Source: a virus
Direction: 5' to 3' (one strand)
DNA: 64,000 nucleotides
Virus record (IMG/VR): IMGVR_UViG_3300013286_000010
Coordinates: 19,093-83,092 of that record
In this document: one piece after another, positions 37,127-44,685 of the stretch
Numbering within the stretch: position 1 is the stretch's first letter
Layout: each line of letters starts with the position of its first letter
Position numbers and translations under genes: made by a program
The notes under the pieces: generated by a model
Seen by the model: only the letters and a program-made list of their open reading frames with translations
The model's database searches: none
Told to the model about the DNA's origin: nothing

Positions 37127-38907
37127 TGTTTAAACTAAAGAATATAACCGTAAAAAACTTTATGAGTGTGGGCAACCAGACTCAAGCAGTTGATTTTGAC
37201 AAACAAGCTCTAACATTAGTGCTAGGTAGTAACCACGATCTAGGTGGAGATGACACAGGTTCCCGCAACGGTACTGGTAAAACTACCATTGTCAATGCGT
37301 TAAGCTACGCGATGTACGGGCAAGCCCTAACCAACATCAAGAAAGAAAATTTGATCAATAAGACCAACGGTAAGAACATGTTGGTCACTGTTGAGTTTGA
37401 AAAGAATAGTACCAAATATCGCATCGAGCGGGGTCGTAAACCTAATGTCCTACAGTTATTTGTCAATGACAATCAATTAAAAACAGATGAACATGAAGAT
37501 GATAGTCAGGGCGATAGCCGTGAGACACAGAAGGTAATTGAGCAGATGCTGGAAATGTCGCACACAATGTTCAAACATTTGGTTGCACTAAACACTTATA
37601 CCGAACCGTTCCTGTCTATGAAAGCAGCGGATCAACGTGAGGTTATTGAACAGCTATTAGGTATTACATTACTATCGGAAAAAGCCGAAGCCCTTAAAGT
37701 ATTAGTCAAAGAAAGCAAGGATCTTATTCAAAAAGAAGAATTTAAGATTGAAGGTATTAAGGCTGCTAATGAAAATGTGCAAAAAAGTATCAACAGTTTA
37801 GAGATCAAGAGTTCTGCCTGGGAAACTAAAAAAGAAAATGATATCGAAGGGTTAGGTCGTGCTATGATGCGATTAGAAAATGTCGACATCGAAACTGAAC
37901 TAGCTGCACATCTGCAACTTAAACAATGGTCCGAGAACAATGTTAAGATTAATAACCTTAACAAACAGAAGGCTACACTAGAATCTGCGGCCATACAAGC
38001 TGAAAAAACTTTAGCCAAATATAAAAAAGAATTAGAAAGTCTAGCAAATAAAACATGTCATGCGTGTGAACAGGAGTTACACGATCATAAACATGAAGAA
38101 ATGACTACTACGGCTACACAGCACTATGACGAAGCATACGAATATTGGCAACGGATTCGTGCTCAACTTAAACAAGTAATCGAGGAAGTCACTGCAATCG
38201 GAGAACAGCCACATCGCCCGCAGACATTCTATGATACAGAAGCAGAAGCACTGGGTCACAAGAACAATTTAGACGGTCTTGAAAAGAGTTTGACTGCAAA
38301 GATTGATGAATCAAATCCTTACCAAGAACAGATAGCCGAACTTAAGAAGACTGCGATCCAAGAGATCACTTGGGATCATATCAACGAATTGACCAAATTA
38401 AAAGATCATCAAGAGTTCTTACACAAGCTATTGACCAACAAAGATAGCTTTATCCGTAAGAAGATCATTGATCAGAATTTAAGTTACTTAAACAAACGGT
38501 TAGGTTACTATATTGACAAGCTAGGGTTGCCGCATCGTGTTGTATTCCAAAACGATCTATCAGTTGAAATTACTCAACTAGGACAAGATCTAGACTTTGA
38601 TAATCTATCTCGTGGCGAGCGCAATCGTTTGATTCTATCAATGAGCTTTGCGTTCCGAGATGTTTGGGAAGGCTTATATCAAAGCATCAATTTATTGTTT
38701 ATTGACGAACTTGTGGATGCAGGTATGGATGCCGCAGGAGTAGAAAGTGCCCTAGCGGTCCTAAAAAAGATGGCACGAGAACGCAATAAGAATATATACT
38801 TAATATCACACAAGGACGAATTAATAGGTCGTGTAAACAACGTTCTAAGAGTAGTCAAAGAAAACGGTTTTACCTCCTATAGTAATGATGTAGATTATGT
38901 TGACTGA
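37126..38907 (+). CDS. recombination nuclease subunit gp46 (SbcC/Rad50-like ATPase)
   Basis: 593 residues, near T4 gp46 (560). Walker A GTGKTT around Lys52, long coiled-coil arms (about 180-300 and 325-420), a zinc-hook CHAC (Cys311, Cys314) at the apex, the ABC signature LSRGERNRL near residue 495 and Walker B NLLFIDELVDAG near 525. SMC-like ATPase partner of gp47. The last 11 bases overlap the next gene. Confidence 0.96.
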   Translation: MFKLKNITVKNFMSVGNQTQAVDFDKQALTLVLGSNHDLGGDDTGSRNGTGKTTIVNALSYAMYGQALTNIKKENLINKTNGKNMLVTVEFEKNSTKYRIERGRKPNVLQLFVNDNQLKTDEHEDDSQGDSRETQKVIEQMLEMSHTMFKHLVALNTYTEPFLSMKAADQREVIEQLLGITLLSEKAEALKVLVKESKDLIQKEEFKIEGIKAANENVQKSINSLEIKSSAWETKKENDIEGLGRAMMRLENVDIETELAAHLQLKQWSENNVKINNLNKQKATLESAAIQAEKTLAKYKKELESLANKTCHACEQELHDHKHEEMTTTATQHYDEAYEYWQRIRAQLKQVIEEVTAIGEQPHRPQTFYDTEAEALGHKNNLDGLEKSLTAKIDESNPYQEQIAELKKTAIQEITWDHINELTKLKDHQEFLHKLLTNKDSFIRKKIIDQNLSYLNKRLGYYIDKLGLPHRVVFQNDLSVEITQLGQDLDFDNLSRGERNRLILSMSFAFRDVWEGLYQSINLLFIDELVDAGMDAAGVESALAVLKKMARERNKNIYLISHKDELIGRVNNVLRVVKENGFTSYSNDVDYVD

Positions 38908-39205
38908 AAATTTAGAACGTTATAAACAGTTATATTCAGAATATATAGAGCTGTCTATAGAACTGCATAACTATCAACAAGCGTTCCTTGCTACTCTAGG
39001 GCAAGTTCCTAGAGAGAAAGTAGGGAGCGCCTGGTATAGGATGGGCAAGTTATGTAAAGAAATGAAAAAACTTGCCCGATTAGTACACAGAGACCATTTA
39101 GCAAATAGAATAGAGCTGAAAGCAATTGCAGAAGCAGAAGCCGCTCATAGAAGAGCAAACCCAAAAAAACCGGGCCCAAAAGGTCCATGGAAACATAAAA
39201 AATGA
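38897..39205 (+). CDS. small basic phage protein of unknown function
   Basis: 102 residues. A helical N-terminal half (LERYKQLYSEYIELSIELH) is followed by a conserved-looking centre (LGQVPREKVGSAWYRMGKL) and a very basic tail ending PKKPGPKGPWKHKK. The tail suggests nucleic-acid binding. It overlaps gp46 by 11 bases and is coupled to the next gene by ATGA. Confidence 0.72.
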   Translation: MLTENLERYKQLYSEYIELSIELHNYQQAFLATLGQVPREKVGSAWYRMGKLCKEMKKLARLVHRDHLANRIELKAIAEAEAAHRRANPKKPGPKGPWKHKK

Positions 39206-39399
39206 ACGATACAAATACACAACTACAACAACAATTTGCAGAATTCCTAGCCGAAGATGCAAAATTTACAGCAGGTAATGCTGCCGCAGGCACACGCTCA
39301 CGCAAGGCTCTAGGAGAGTTAGGCAAGTTAGTCAAAGCTCGCCGTAATGAAATCACTGCCGAGAAGAACGCTCGCAAGGAAGCTAAGGCCGTAAAGTAA
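39202..39399 (+). CDS. small basic histone-H1-like protein
   Basis: 65 residues. The Ala/Lys/Arg-rich C-terminal half (AGTRSRKALGELGKLVKARR, then KNARKEAK) resembles the Hc1/histone-H1-like basic helix in some bacterial and phage proteins. Likely binds DNA. It starts in an ATGA overlap with the previous gene. Function is inferred from composition only. Confidence 0.65.
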   Translation: MNDTNTQLQQQFAEFLAEDAKFTAGNAAAGTRSRKALGELGKLVKARRNEITAEKNARKEAKAVK

Positions 39400-39402
39400 T
39401 TA

Positions 39403-39831
39403 ATGATTTGGACTTATCAAGGTCAAGTTGTAAATGAATTACCCGAGGATTGTGTGGGATATGTTTATTGCATAACCAATTTAATCACCGGGCGCCAATA
39501 TATTGGCAAAAAATTAGCAAAATTCTCTAAAACGACCTACAAGACAATCACGTTAAAGAACGGCACAAAAAAGAAAAAGAAAATCAGATCTAAAATAGAT
39601 TCAGATTGGAAAGAATATTGGGGTAGTAGCCCCAATCTTCAGGCAGATATAGACACCCTAGGCAAAGAAAAATTCTCTCGCGAAATATTATATTATTGTA
39701 AAAGTAAAAGTGAATGTACCTATATAGAAGCAAGAACCCAGTTCGAAAGAAAAGTATTAGAATCAGACGATTATTATAATGGGCAGATAAGTTGCAGGAT
39801 ACACCAGTCACATATCAAAGGCAAGATATGA
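39403..39831 (+). CDS. GIY-YIG nuclease-family protein
   Basis: 142 residues. GYVY (19-22) and YIG (33-35) form the GIY-YIG motif within VGYVYCITNLITGRQYIGKK. A very basic loop (residues 52-68) and DWKEYWGSS follow, and Glu109 in YIEARTQFE is in the place of the catalytic glutamate. Related proteins in T4-like phages are either Seg-type homing endonucleases or resident nucleases. No separate DNA-binding domain is evident, so it is short for a homing enzyme. Its stop overlaps the next start (ATGA); both fit a resident gene rather than a recent insertion. Confidence 0.8.
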   Translation: MIWTYQGQVVNELPEDCVGYVYCITNLITGRQYIGKKLAKFSKTTYKTITLKNGTKKKKKIRSKIDSDWKEYWGSSPNLQADIDTLGKEKFSREILYYCKSKSECTYIEARTQFERKVLESDDYYNGQISCRIHQSHIKGKI

Positions 39832-40109
39832 CAAAACTTGATTATAGCAAAACTAATAAAAGTGACACAGCTTTCTTAAATGATCCGTTTTGGACCAATC
39901 CAAAGGCGGGTTTTGATAAAGCATGGCATGAACAAAGAAATAAACTCAGGCAACATTTAGGCATACACAAAGAACATGATTGGGAAATCATTAACGAACC
40001 CACTGGTCCACATGCAGGCAAAGTAGTCTGTAACACTTGCAAGAGCAAAAAAGGCAAAAGTATGTTCGTATCATGGCTTCCCAAAGGTTATATATCATCT
40101 AACACCTAA
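39828..40109 (+). CDS. small conserved phage protein with a Cys-pair motif
   Basis: 93 residues from ATG 39828, chosen because it overlaps the GIY-YIG stop as ATGA; the ATG at 39792 lies inside that gene. The C-terminal half HDWEIINEPTGPHAGKVVCN, then CKSKKGKSMFVSWLPKGY, has CxxC, possibly half of a zinc ribbon. Known to me only as a hypothetical in T4-like phages. The structured non-coding region begins right after its stop. Confidence 0.75.
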   Translation: MTKLDYSKTNKSDTAFLNDPFWTNPKAGFDKAWHEQRNKLRQHLGIHKEHDWEIINEPTGPHAGKVVCNTCKSKKGKSMFVSWLPKGYISSNT

Positions 40110-40576
40110 GGCTGGCGGGCCGGTTTGTAATACCGCTGTGGAAAAACCGGGGAATAACCGGACACGTGACATATTGAGACACTCCCCTAGGTAGATCCTA
40201 GTATCCTGAAAAATTGGAAGTGAGTATGAGAGCGCGAACCCTAATGCTCGACGTATTGATATAGTATGAATGTTAGCATACGAAAAACCGTGCTATAAAC
40301 ACTTAGACATTAGGAACGAGGTCTAAGACGCATTATGCGAGTCGATGTAGGTTGGGAAAGATCAGAGCCCATTAGCAACACGGTAAAACACCTATTTCCA
40401 ATGTCTCGGCTGTGACAACTCACATGAAGACAAAAAGATGGAACCGTGCAAAACGGTTCCGTCTGACTAAAACAATCTACATGAATTTAAAAACACTTCG
40501 TGTATATCATAATAAGTAAAAACAAACAACTGCTATGAGCGATTAGCGAAAGAGCAAGTGAACGTAGTTCACTTTA
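40110..40576 (+). ncRNA. candidate structured non-coding RNA (about 0.47 kb)
   Basis: There is no plausible gene here in a genome where most gaps are under 100 bases. Several strong helices are visible: CCGGTTT 40120-40126 with AAACCGG 40144-40150; CTAGG/CCTAG 40187-40201; CTTAGAC 40302-40308 with GTCTAAG 40321-40327; a 10-bp long-range stem 40345-40354 with 40473-40482; GGAAA 40355-40359 stacked on it with TTTCC 40395-40399; TGTGA/TCACA 40411-40424; and an 11-bp hairpin 40437-40463 (one G-U). An 8-bp hairpin at 40556-40574 closes the 3' end. No tRNA, tmRNA, RNase P or group I/II intron core was recognised. The 5' end is unknown and no promoter was found, so it may be cut from the upstream mRNA. 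Function unknown. Confidence 0.6.
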
Positions 40577-40577
40577 A
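40556..40577 (+). terminator. terminator-like hairpin closing the non-coding region
   Basis: AAGTGAAC-GTA-GTTCACTT, a perfect 8-bp stem with a 3-base loop followed by a short T/A run. It is placed 10 bases before a late promoter, as expected for separating the upstream RNA from the late gene. Confidence 0.6.
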
Positions 40578-40586
40578 TAGATTGAC

Positions 40587-40594
40587 TATAAATA
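40587..40594 (+). promoter_or_regulatory. late promoter TATAAATA
   Basis: Exact TATAAATA, 29 bases before the next gene, with an AAAGGA Shine-Dalgarno between. An exact match to the T4 late -10 sequence in non-coding DNA. Confidence 0.85.
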
Positions 40595-40623
40595 AAAGAT
40601 CGTAATCCCCAAAGGAATAATAT

Positions 40624-41223
40624 ATGAAGATTGAACAGTTAATTAAAGCAGTAAATGAATCCGCAAGTAATGAGGATTTTAATGCAATGTCTCAAAAAGC
40701 TAATGCTATCAAACAGCAACAGGGTGTTACAAAACCAACAGGTACGGTTCTTCCTTTTCCTAAAACTACCACAGCTACTCCTGGTCCTGCGGGAACTACA
40801 GGTCCAAGTGCTTTAGATAAATTTAAGCAGGGAGCTAGCGCAGTTGGTTCTGCTATTAAAACAGGTGCCCAAGCTGTAGCTAAAAACGCTCCAGCAGTTG
40901 GTCAAGGGGTTAGCAATGTTGCCCAAGGGTTAGGCACAGCAGGTACAGGTATTGTTAAAGGTGCTGGAGATATTGCCAGTCAAGCAGTTGGTGGCGCAAC
41001 ACAAGCAGTCGGTGCCGGTCTAGGTGGTATTGTTCATGGATACAAAGCTGCTCGTGGTGGACAACAATTTGGCGGAGGTGGTACTGCTGGAACTCCTAGT
41101 TCGGCAGGTGCTCCAAGTACACCTAGTTCTGCAGGTGCCGCAGCAGGCGGTAATGACGAGATGGATCAGTTAAGATCTACACTACAGACAATGGATCAAA
41201 GACTACGCAGGGCAGGTATTTAA
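40624..41223 (+). CDS. Ala/Gly-rich late protein, possible internal virion protein
   Basis: 199 residues, low complexity (Ala, Gly, Thr, Gln). It starts MKIEQLIKAVNESASNE, a short amphipathic helix ending in Glu that resembles the capsid-targeting peptides of T4 internal proteins, which gp21 cuts after Glu; that resemblance is inference. Residues 75-145 repeat short AVG/AQG units. A short helix (DQLRSTLQTMDQRLRR) closes it. It is driven by an exact late promoter. The stop overlaps that of the convergent gene within TTTAAA. Confidence 0.7.
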   Translation: MKIEQLIKAVNESASNEDFNAMSQKANAIKQQQGVTKPTGTVLPFPKTTTATPGPAGTTGPSALDKFKQGASAVGSAIKTGAQAVAKNAPAVGQGVSNVAQGLGTAGTGIVKGAGDIASQAVGGATQAVGAGLGGIVHGYKAARGGQQFGGGGTAGTPSSAGAPSTPSSAGAAAGGNDEMDQLRSTLQTMDQRLRRAGI

Positions 41224-41447
41224 AAGAAAGGAAGCTGACTTTCTTTTGTAGTTTCGAGATTTTCTTTAACAATCTCACTTATTATTTCTCTCTCACCTAC
41301 ATCTAGCATATATGCTTGCTCAAAGTTTAATGAGCCACGCATGAACCACGCTAGTTTATAAAGTTCTTTCTTTAAGGCTTTTGACTCTTTATCTAATTTT
41401 TCGACTTCTCTATGGATTTCTTCCATAGACATAGTCAAAAGCCTCAT
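41220..41447 (-). CDS. small tail-assembly-type protein, T4-like phage family
   Basis: 75 residues. A helical N-terminal half (EEIHREVEKLDKESKALKKE) and a conserved-looking C-terminal half (LAWFMRGSLNFEQAYMLDVG, then EREIISEIVKENLETTKES, ending PFF). It begins in an ATGA overlap with the hub gene upstream, so the two are co-translated. The pairing suggests a hub-assembly or chaperone role (position of T4 gp51/gp26 partners), but I cannot assign it. Confidence 0.7.
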   Translation of the reverse strand: MRLLTMSMEEIHREVEKLDKESKALKKELYKLAWFMRGSLNFEQAYMLDVGEREIISEIVKENLETTKESQLPFF

Positions 41448-42313
41448 GCGAAAAAATCAGAATCGTTAAAGTTAATGGGAACTGTGTAAGTAGCAGGTGC
41501 ACCTAGAGCCTGCTGTTCTTCGGTAGTGGCAAACTCGAGTGGCTTCAATTCGTTATTTTTCTTTAGCTCATTAAGATGATTCTGTACTGTTTCAAAAATA
41601 CTCTTATCAGCATTAGAAACGAACTCTGAAATATAACGCTTTTCAGTTACTTCACCGTCTGCCGTAATGATCTTATATACACTTTCAGATAATAAATCAA
41701 CTGTAACTTTGGTCAAGTTATTGAAGCTGTTATTGAACATTTCTAATTTCTTTTCATCGGAAATGCTTTCGTCGTTAACCATATTGAGAATTCTGGTTGT
41801 TTCAAAACTCTTAATGTTGGTCTGCGTCATATGACGATAGGTCAACGGCTTAACACATATAATAAAATCTGGACTGATTGCAACTTGATCAATCCAATAG
41901 TTACTTTGTTGCTGATCTAACAACATTCTTAAATCAATTTCGTATTCAACATCTTCTGTTGTGTTGGGAATTTTATGCGTAAACGGCATCTTTGCACCGT
42001 AGGTTGCTAGACGGATAGCAATCAATATAGTATCTAAATCTAGTGTAGGAGTTAACCAAGCATCTTTAATATTGGGCATACAACTTTGAATAACATCCAC
42101 AACTGCCTGACCGTTCATTAATGCATCGGGTGTTTTAAACAACAGCTCATCTCGAGCCGTCATGGAGAAAACAGGAAACTCACAGTTCTCGGGGATAACA
42201 ATACTGCCTTTGGGCCAAAACTCTCCTCCGCTAGGCAGTTTGATATAGATCTTTGGCTGGCGCATATAATTGGCCAGTGGATTGATTCTTGGTTGGAACG
42301 TTGGGGTTTGCAT
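41444..42313 (-). CDS. baseplate hub protein gp26-like
   Basis: 289 residues. Features: IYIKLPSGGEFWPKGSIVIP, FPVFSMTARDELLFKTPDAL, DVIQSCMPNIKDAWLTPTLD and LLDQQQSNYWIDQV, as in the hub subunit that T4-like phages of aquatic bacteria annotate as gp26. The start has a Shine-Dalgarno (GGAGAT) and a late motif 42 bases upstream. It lies divergently from the tape-measure-like gene. Confidence 0.72.
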   Translation of the reverse strand: MQTPTFQPRINPLANYMRQPKIYIKLPSGGEFWPKGSIVIPENCEFPVFSMTARDELLFKTPDALMNGQAVVDVIQSCMPNIKDAWLTPTLDLDTILIAIRLATYGAKMPFTHKIPNTTEDVEYEIDLRMLLDQQQSNYWIDQVAISPDFIICVKPLTYRHMTQTNIKSFETTRILNMVNDESISDEKKLEMFNNSFNNLTKVTVDLLSESVYKIITADGEVTEKRYISEFVSNADKSIFETVQNHLNELKKNNELKPLEFATTEEQQALGAPATYTVPINFNDSDFFA

Positions 42314-42324
42314 TTTTTATCTCC

Positions 42325-42332
42325 GATAAATA
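42325..42332 (+). promoter_or_regulatory. late motif GATAAATA (plus strand, for the tape-measure-like gene)
   Basis: 58 bases before the plus-strand gene. It forms a convergently overlapping pair with the identical minus-strand motif 23 bases away, so each mRNA leader covers the other promoter. Confidence 0.6.
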
Positions 42333-42355
42333 AACTATATATGGATATTCTCTTT

Positions 42356-42363
42356 TATTTATC
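42356..42363 (-). promoter_or_regulatory. late motif GATAAATA (minus strand, for the hub gene)
   Basis: Same eight bases on the minus strand (plus strand TATTTATC), 42 bases before the hub gene start. Confidence 0.6.
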
Positions 42364-42390
42364 TATACACTTAATGATGGTTTTTAATCT

Positions 42391-44670
42391 ATGAACGGCG
42401 CAACCGAAGCAACACAAGCAGAACTATTAGCTACTGCCCAAGCCATGAATGTCAATCTAATTAAACTTCAAGGTTTGTTGGGTGGTGCAAGAGGCGCTGG
42501 CGGATCCGGGGGTGGTGTTGCAGGATTAGCGGCCGCAGCAGGGCCCGCTGGGTTAGCAATGAAAGCATTAAGTGGTGCTAGCAGTGTAGTATCTGGATTA
42601 TTTTCAGCTATGGGCAATATCATAGGAAAAGTTATTGGCGGGTTGGCCAACACTGCAAGTAATCTTTTTAACTTTGCCAAAGCTGCTGCAAACGGCACAG
42701 CTAAATTAAGCGATTTTTATGATGCCTTTAAAGACTTACCATTCTTTGTAGGCGAAGTTGCAAGTATATTTGCTAGTATTGTTCGATACTCTGAAGGGTT
42801 ATTAGCGTCATACAGAGACATGACCAAAGCAGGTGCAAGTTTCAGTGGCGACTTATTTGTTATGGCGCAAATGGCAACTAGGGGTTATTTGTCTCTACAA
42901 GAATTTAGCAAAATAGTTCGTGCAAATTCTGAAATATTCAGCACCCTAGGCGGCAATGTTGAATCGGGCATGGGTAAGTTTGTAGATGTGCAAAACAAGC
43001 TAATGGGTCCGGGTAGTGCATATTCTAAAAGTATTTTAGGATTAGGTTTTACTGCTGAAGAAACTGCCGATGTATTAGCATCTGTAATGAATTTACAAGG
43101 CAACTTGAACAAGAAAGAACTTGCAAACAATGATAAAGTTGCTGCCAGTGTCAATAATGTTATTAACGAAATGGACCTGTATGCAAAACTAACAGGCAAG
43201 ACTAGAGAAGATCAAGAAAAAGCATTAAAGAAAGCATCGTTTGATAATGCATGGAAAACATTTACACAAGGATTAAATCCAGATCAAGCTGCATCAGCAA
43301 CATTGGCTGTAGACAGAGCACTGCAAGAAGGTGGAGAAGGTGCCTCTGATAATTTAAGACAAATGTTTATGACTGGTGGAGCAATTTCTACACCTATAAC
43401 TGATGCAGCAAAAGCATTTTATGTGCAGACTCAAGGTGCAGGTGATGAGTATACTCGTGCATTGTTTGATTCTGTAATGAATATGAAAGCAGGTAGTAAA
43501 GAGCAGGCAGTTGCACAGGCAAAGGCAAGAACTCTCATTGCTGATCAATACAACGATTACATATCTAAATTTGGACCAATGGGTGGTTTGTTAAGTGTAA
43601 TGGGCAACAAATTTGTTAACAATGCAAACTTAATGGGCAACGCATTAAAGAACGGCGGACTTTCCGCTGATCAGAATGCAAAAAGAGTTGACGATGCATC
43701 GAAACAACAGGCTAAACAAGCAACAGGGACTGCGGCAGCATTAGGAGAAGCTGGATTGAATATTAAAAACTTTGGTATCATGATAATGGGTTTAGTTAAC
43801 ACTATTATTGGACCTATTGCTGGAGAATTAATTAACGTTGGACAAGAGATAACAACTGCACTATTGCCAGTGATGAAATCAGTTGCAGCGTGGTTCAAGA
43901 CAGCAGTTACTGATTTAAGAGGGGCGTTTGACACAGGCGGATTCTCTGGTCTAATGAAGAAGTTTGGTGAAAAAATTACTGAAGGAGCAGGAAATGTGTG
44001 GACATTTATAAAACCAATTTGGTTAGAGCACATACAACCTGCATTGGAAAGTGCGTTTAAATCAATAATGGATTTCTTACAACCATATTTTAAATCTGCA
44101 ATGGATCAAGTATCCGATATGCTTAATGCTTGGGTATATACCTTGCCAGGCGGTAACAAAGTGTTCAATGCAGAGGATCCTGAACAACGGGCTAAACGAC
44201 GACAATATGAACAGGCGCTTGCCGAAGATGATGCAAAAATTAAATCTTTAAAAGATCAAATAGAAGCTAATAGATCTGCTATGGGGGCCGACCGTCGATT
44301 AGATGTCAATCCTGAATATAAAAGAACAATCTCTAGATTACAAGAGTTACTGGAAGGTGCAGAATTTAAAAGAAGAGCAGATGCAGAAATGGCTAGACCT
44401 GGAAAACGACATTCCGGAACAATTGGAATGACTGGAAATTGGTGGGAGAAAGCTGATACAACGGTTAATATACAGCAAGGTGAATCAGTAGTTACACAGT
44501 CCCAAATGGATCAAATTGTTAATACAGCAAGTCAGAACGGTGTTGCACAGGCGCTACAACAGTTAAATAGCTTAACTGCACAATTGTTAAGGCAAGCAAA
44601 GGATACTGCCGAAAATACTAGATTGACTCACGAAGCAACTAGAAGATTAGATGGTAATTTATTTGCATAA
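42391..44670 (+). CDS. tape-measure-like tail protein (gp29-type)
   Basis: 759 residues (T4 gp29 has 590). The N-terminal region is Gly/Ala-rich, with long hydrophobic helices (about 35-110 and 455-490) and long amphipathic helices elsewhere, as in tape measures. The C-terminal block SGTIGMTGNWWEKADTTVNI, then QGESVVTQSQMDQIV, is of a type found at tape-measure C-termini. It sits between hub genes and the portal gene. Position and composition support a tail-length ruler; no single diagnostic motif proves it. Confidence 0.6.
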   Translation: MNGATEATQAELLATAQAMNVNLIKLQGLLGGARGAGGSGGGVAGLAAAAGPAGLAMKALSGASSVVSGLFSAMGNIIGKVIGGLANTASNLFNFAKAAANGTAKLSDFYDAFKDLPFFVGEVASIFASIVRYSEGLLASYRDMTKAGASFSGDLFVMAQMATRGYLSLQEFSKIVRANSEIFSTLGGNVESGMGKFVDVQNKLMGPGSAYSKSILGLGFTAEETADVLASVMNLQGNLNKKELANNDKVAASVNNVINEMDLYAKLTGKTREDQEKALKKASFDNAWKTFTQGLNPDQAASATLAVDRALQEGGEGASDNLRQMFMTGGAISTPITDAAKAFYVQTQGAGDEYTRALFDSVMNMKAGSKEQAVAQAKARTLIADQYNDYISKFGPMGGLLSVMGNKFVNNANLMGNALKNGGLSADQNAKRVDDASKQQAKQATGTAAALGEAGLNIKNFGIMIMGLVNTIIGPIAGELINVGQEITTALLPVMKSVAAWFKTAVTDLRGAFDTGGFSGLMKKFGEKITEGAGNVWTFIKPIWLEHIQPALESAFKSIMDFLQPYFKSAMDQVSDMLNAWVYTLPGGNKVFNAEDPEQRAKRRQYEQALAEDDAKIKSLKDQIEANRSAMGADRRLDVNPEYKRTISRLQELLEGAEFKRRADAEMARPGKRHSGTIGMTGNWWEKADTTVNIQQGESVVTQSQMDQIVNTASQNGVAQALQQLNSLTAQLLRQAKDTAENTRLTHEATRRLDGNLFA

Positions 44671-44685
44671 GATAAGAGATAATAT

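Noticed and set aside
39403-39831. GIY-YIG gene as a recent mobile (homing) insertion
   Set aside because: It is coupled by start/stop overlap to the following gene and lacks a clear DNA-binding domain; no flanking split gene or intron. It is left as a resident nuclease-family gene.
40115-40140. tRNA-Tyr-like anticodon arm (loop TTGTAAT) in the non-coding region
   Set aside because: There is no acceptor stem, D-arm or T-arm (no GGTTCGAATCC-like sequence) at the right distances; only a short stem with a 7-base loop fits.
40110-40580. Group I or group II intron
   Set aside because: The GACTAA at about 40464-40469 resembles part of a group I R element, but no matching S element follows and the neighbouring genes are not split. 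No group II domain V was found; the 40437-40463 hairpin lacks its bulge and catalytic triad.
41444-41447. Programmed frameshift joining the two minus-strand hub genes, as in tail assembly chaperones
   Set aside because: The junction is a simple ATGA overlap with no slippery heptamer in an overlapping frame; separate coupled translation explains it. The run of T/A near the stop is short.
42468-42698. Proline/alanine-rich open frame opposite the tape-measure-like gene
   Set aside because: It is the antisense shadow of the Gly/Ala-rich coding start, without its own start signals. Similar antisense frames opposite gp20, the acidic core gene and the fibre genes were dropped for the same reason.
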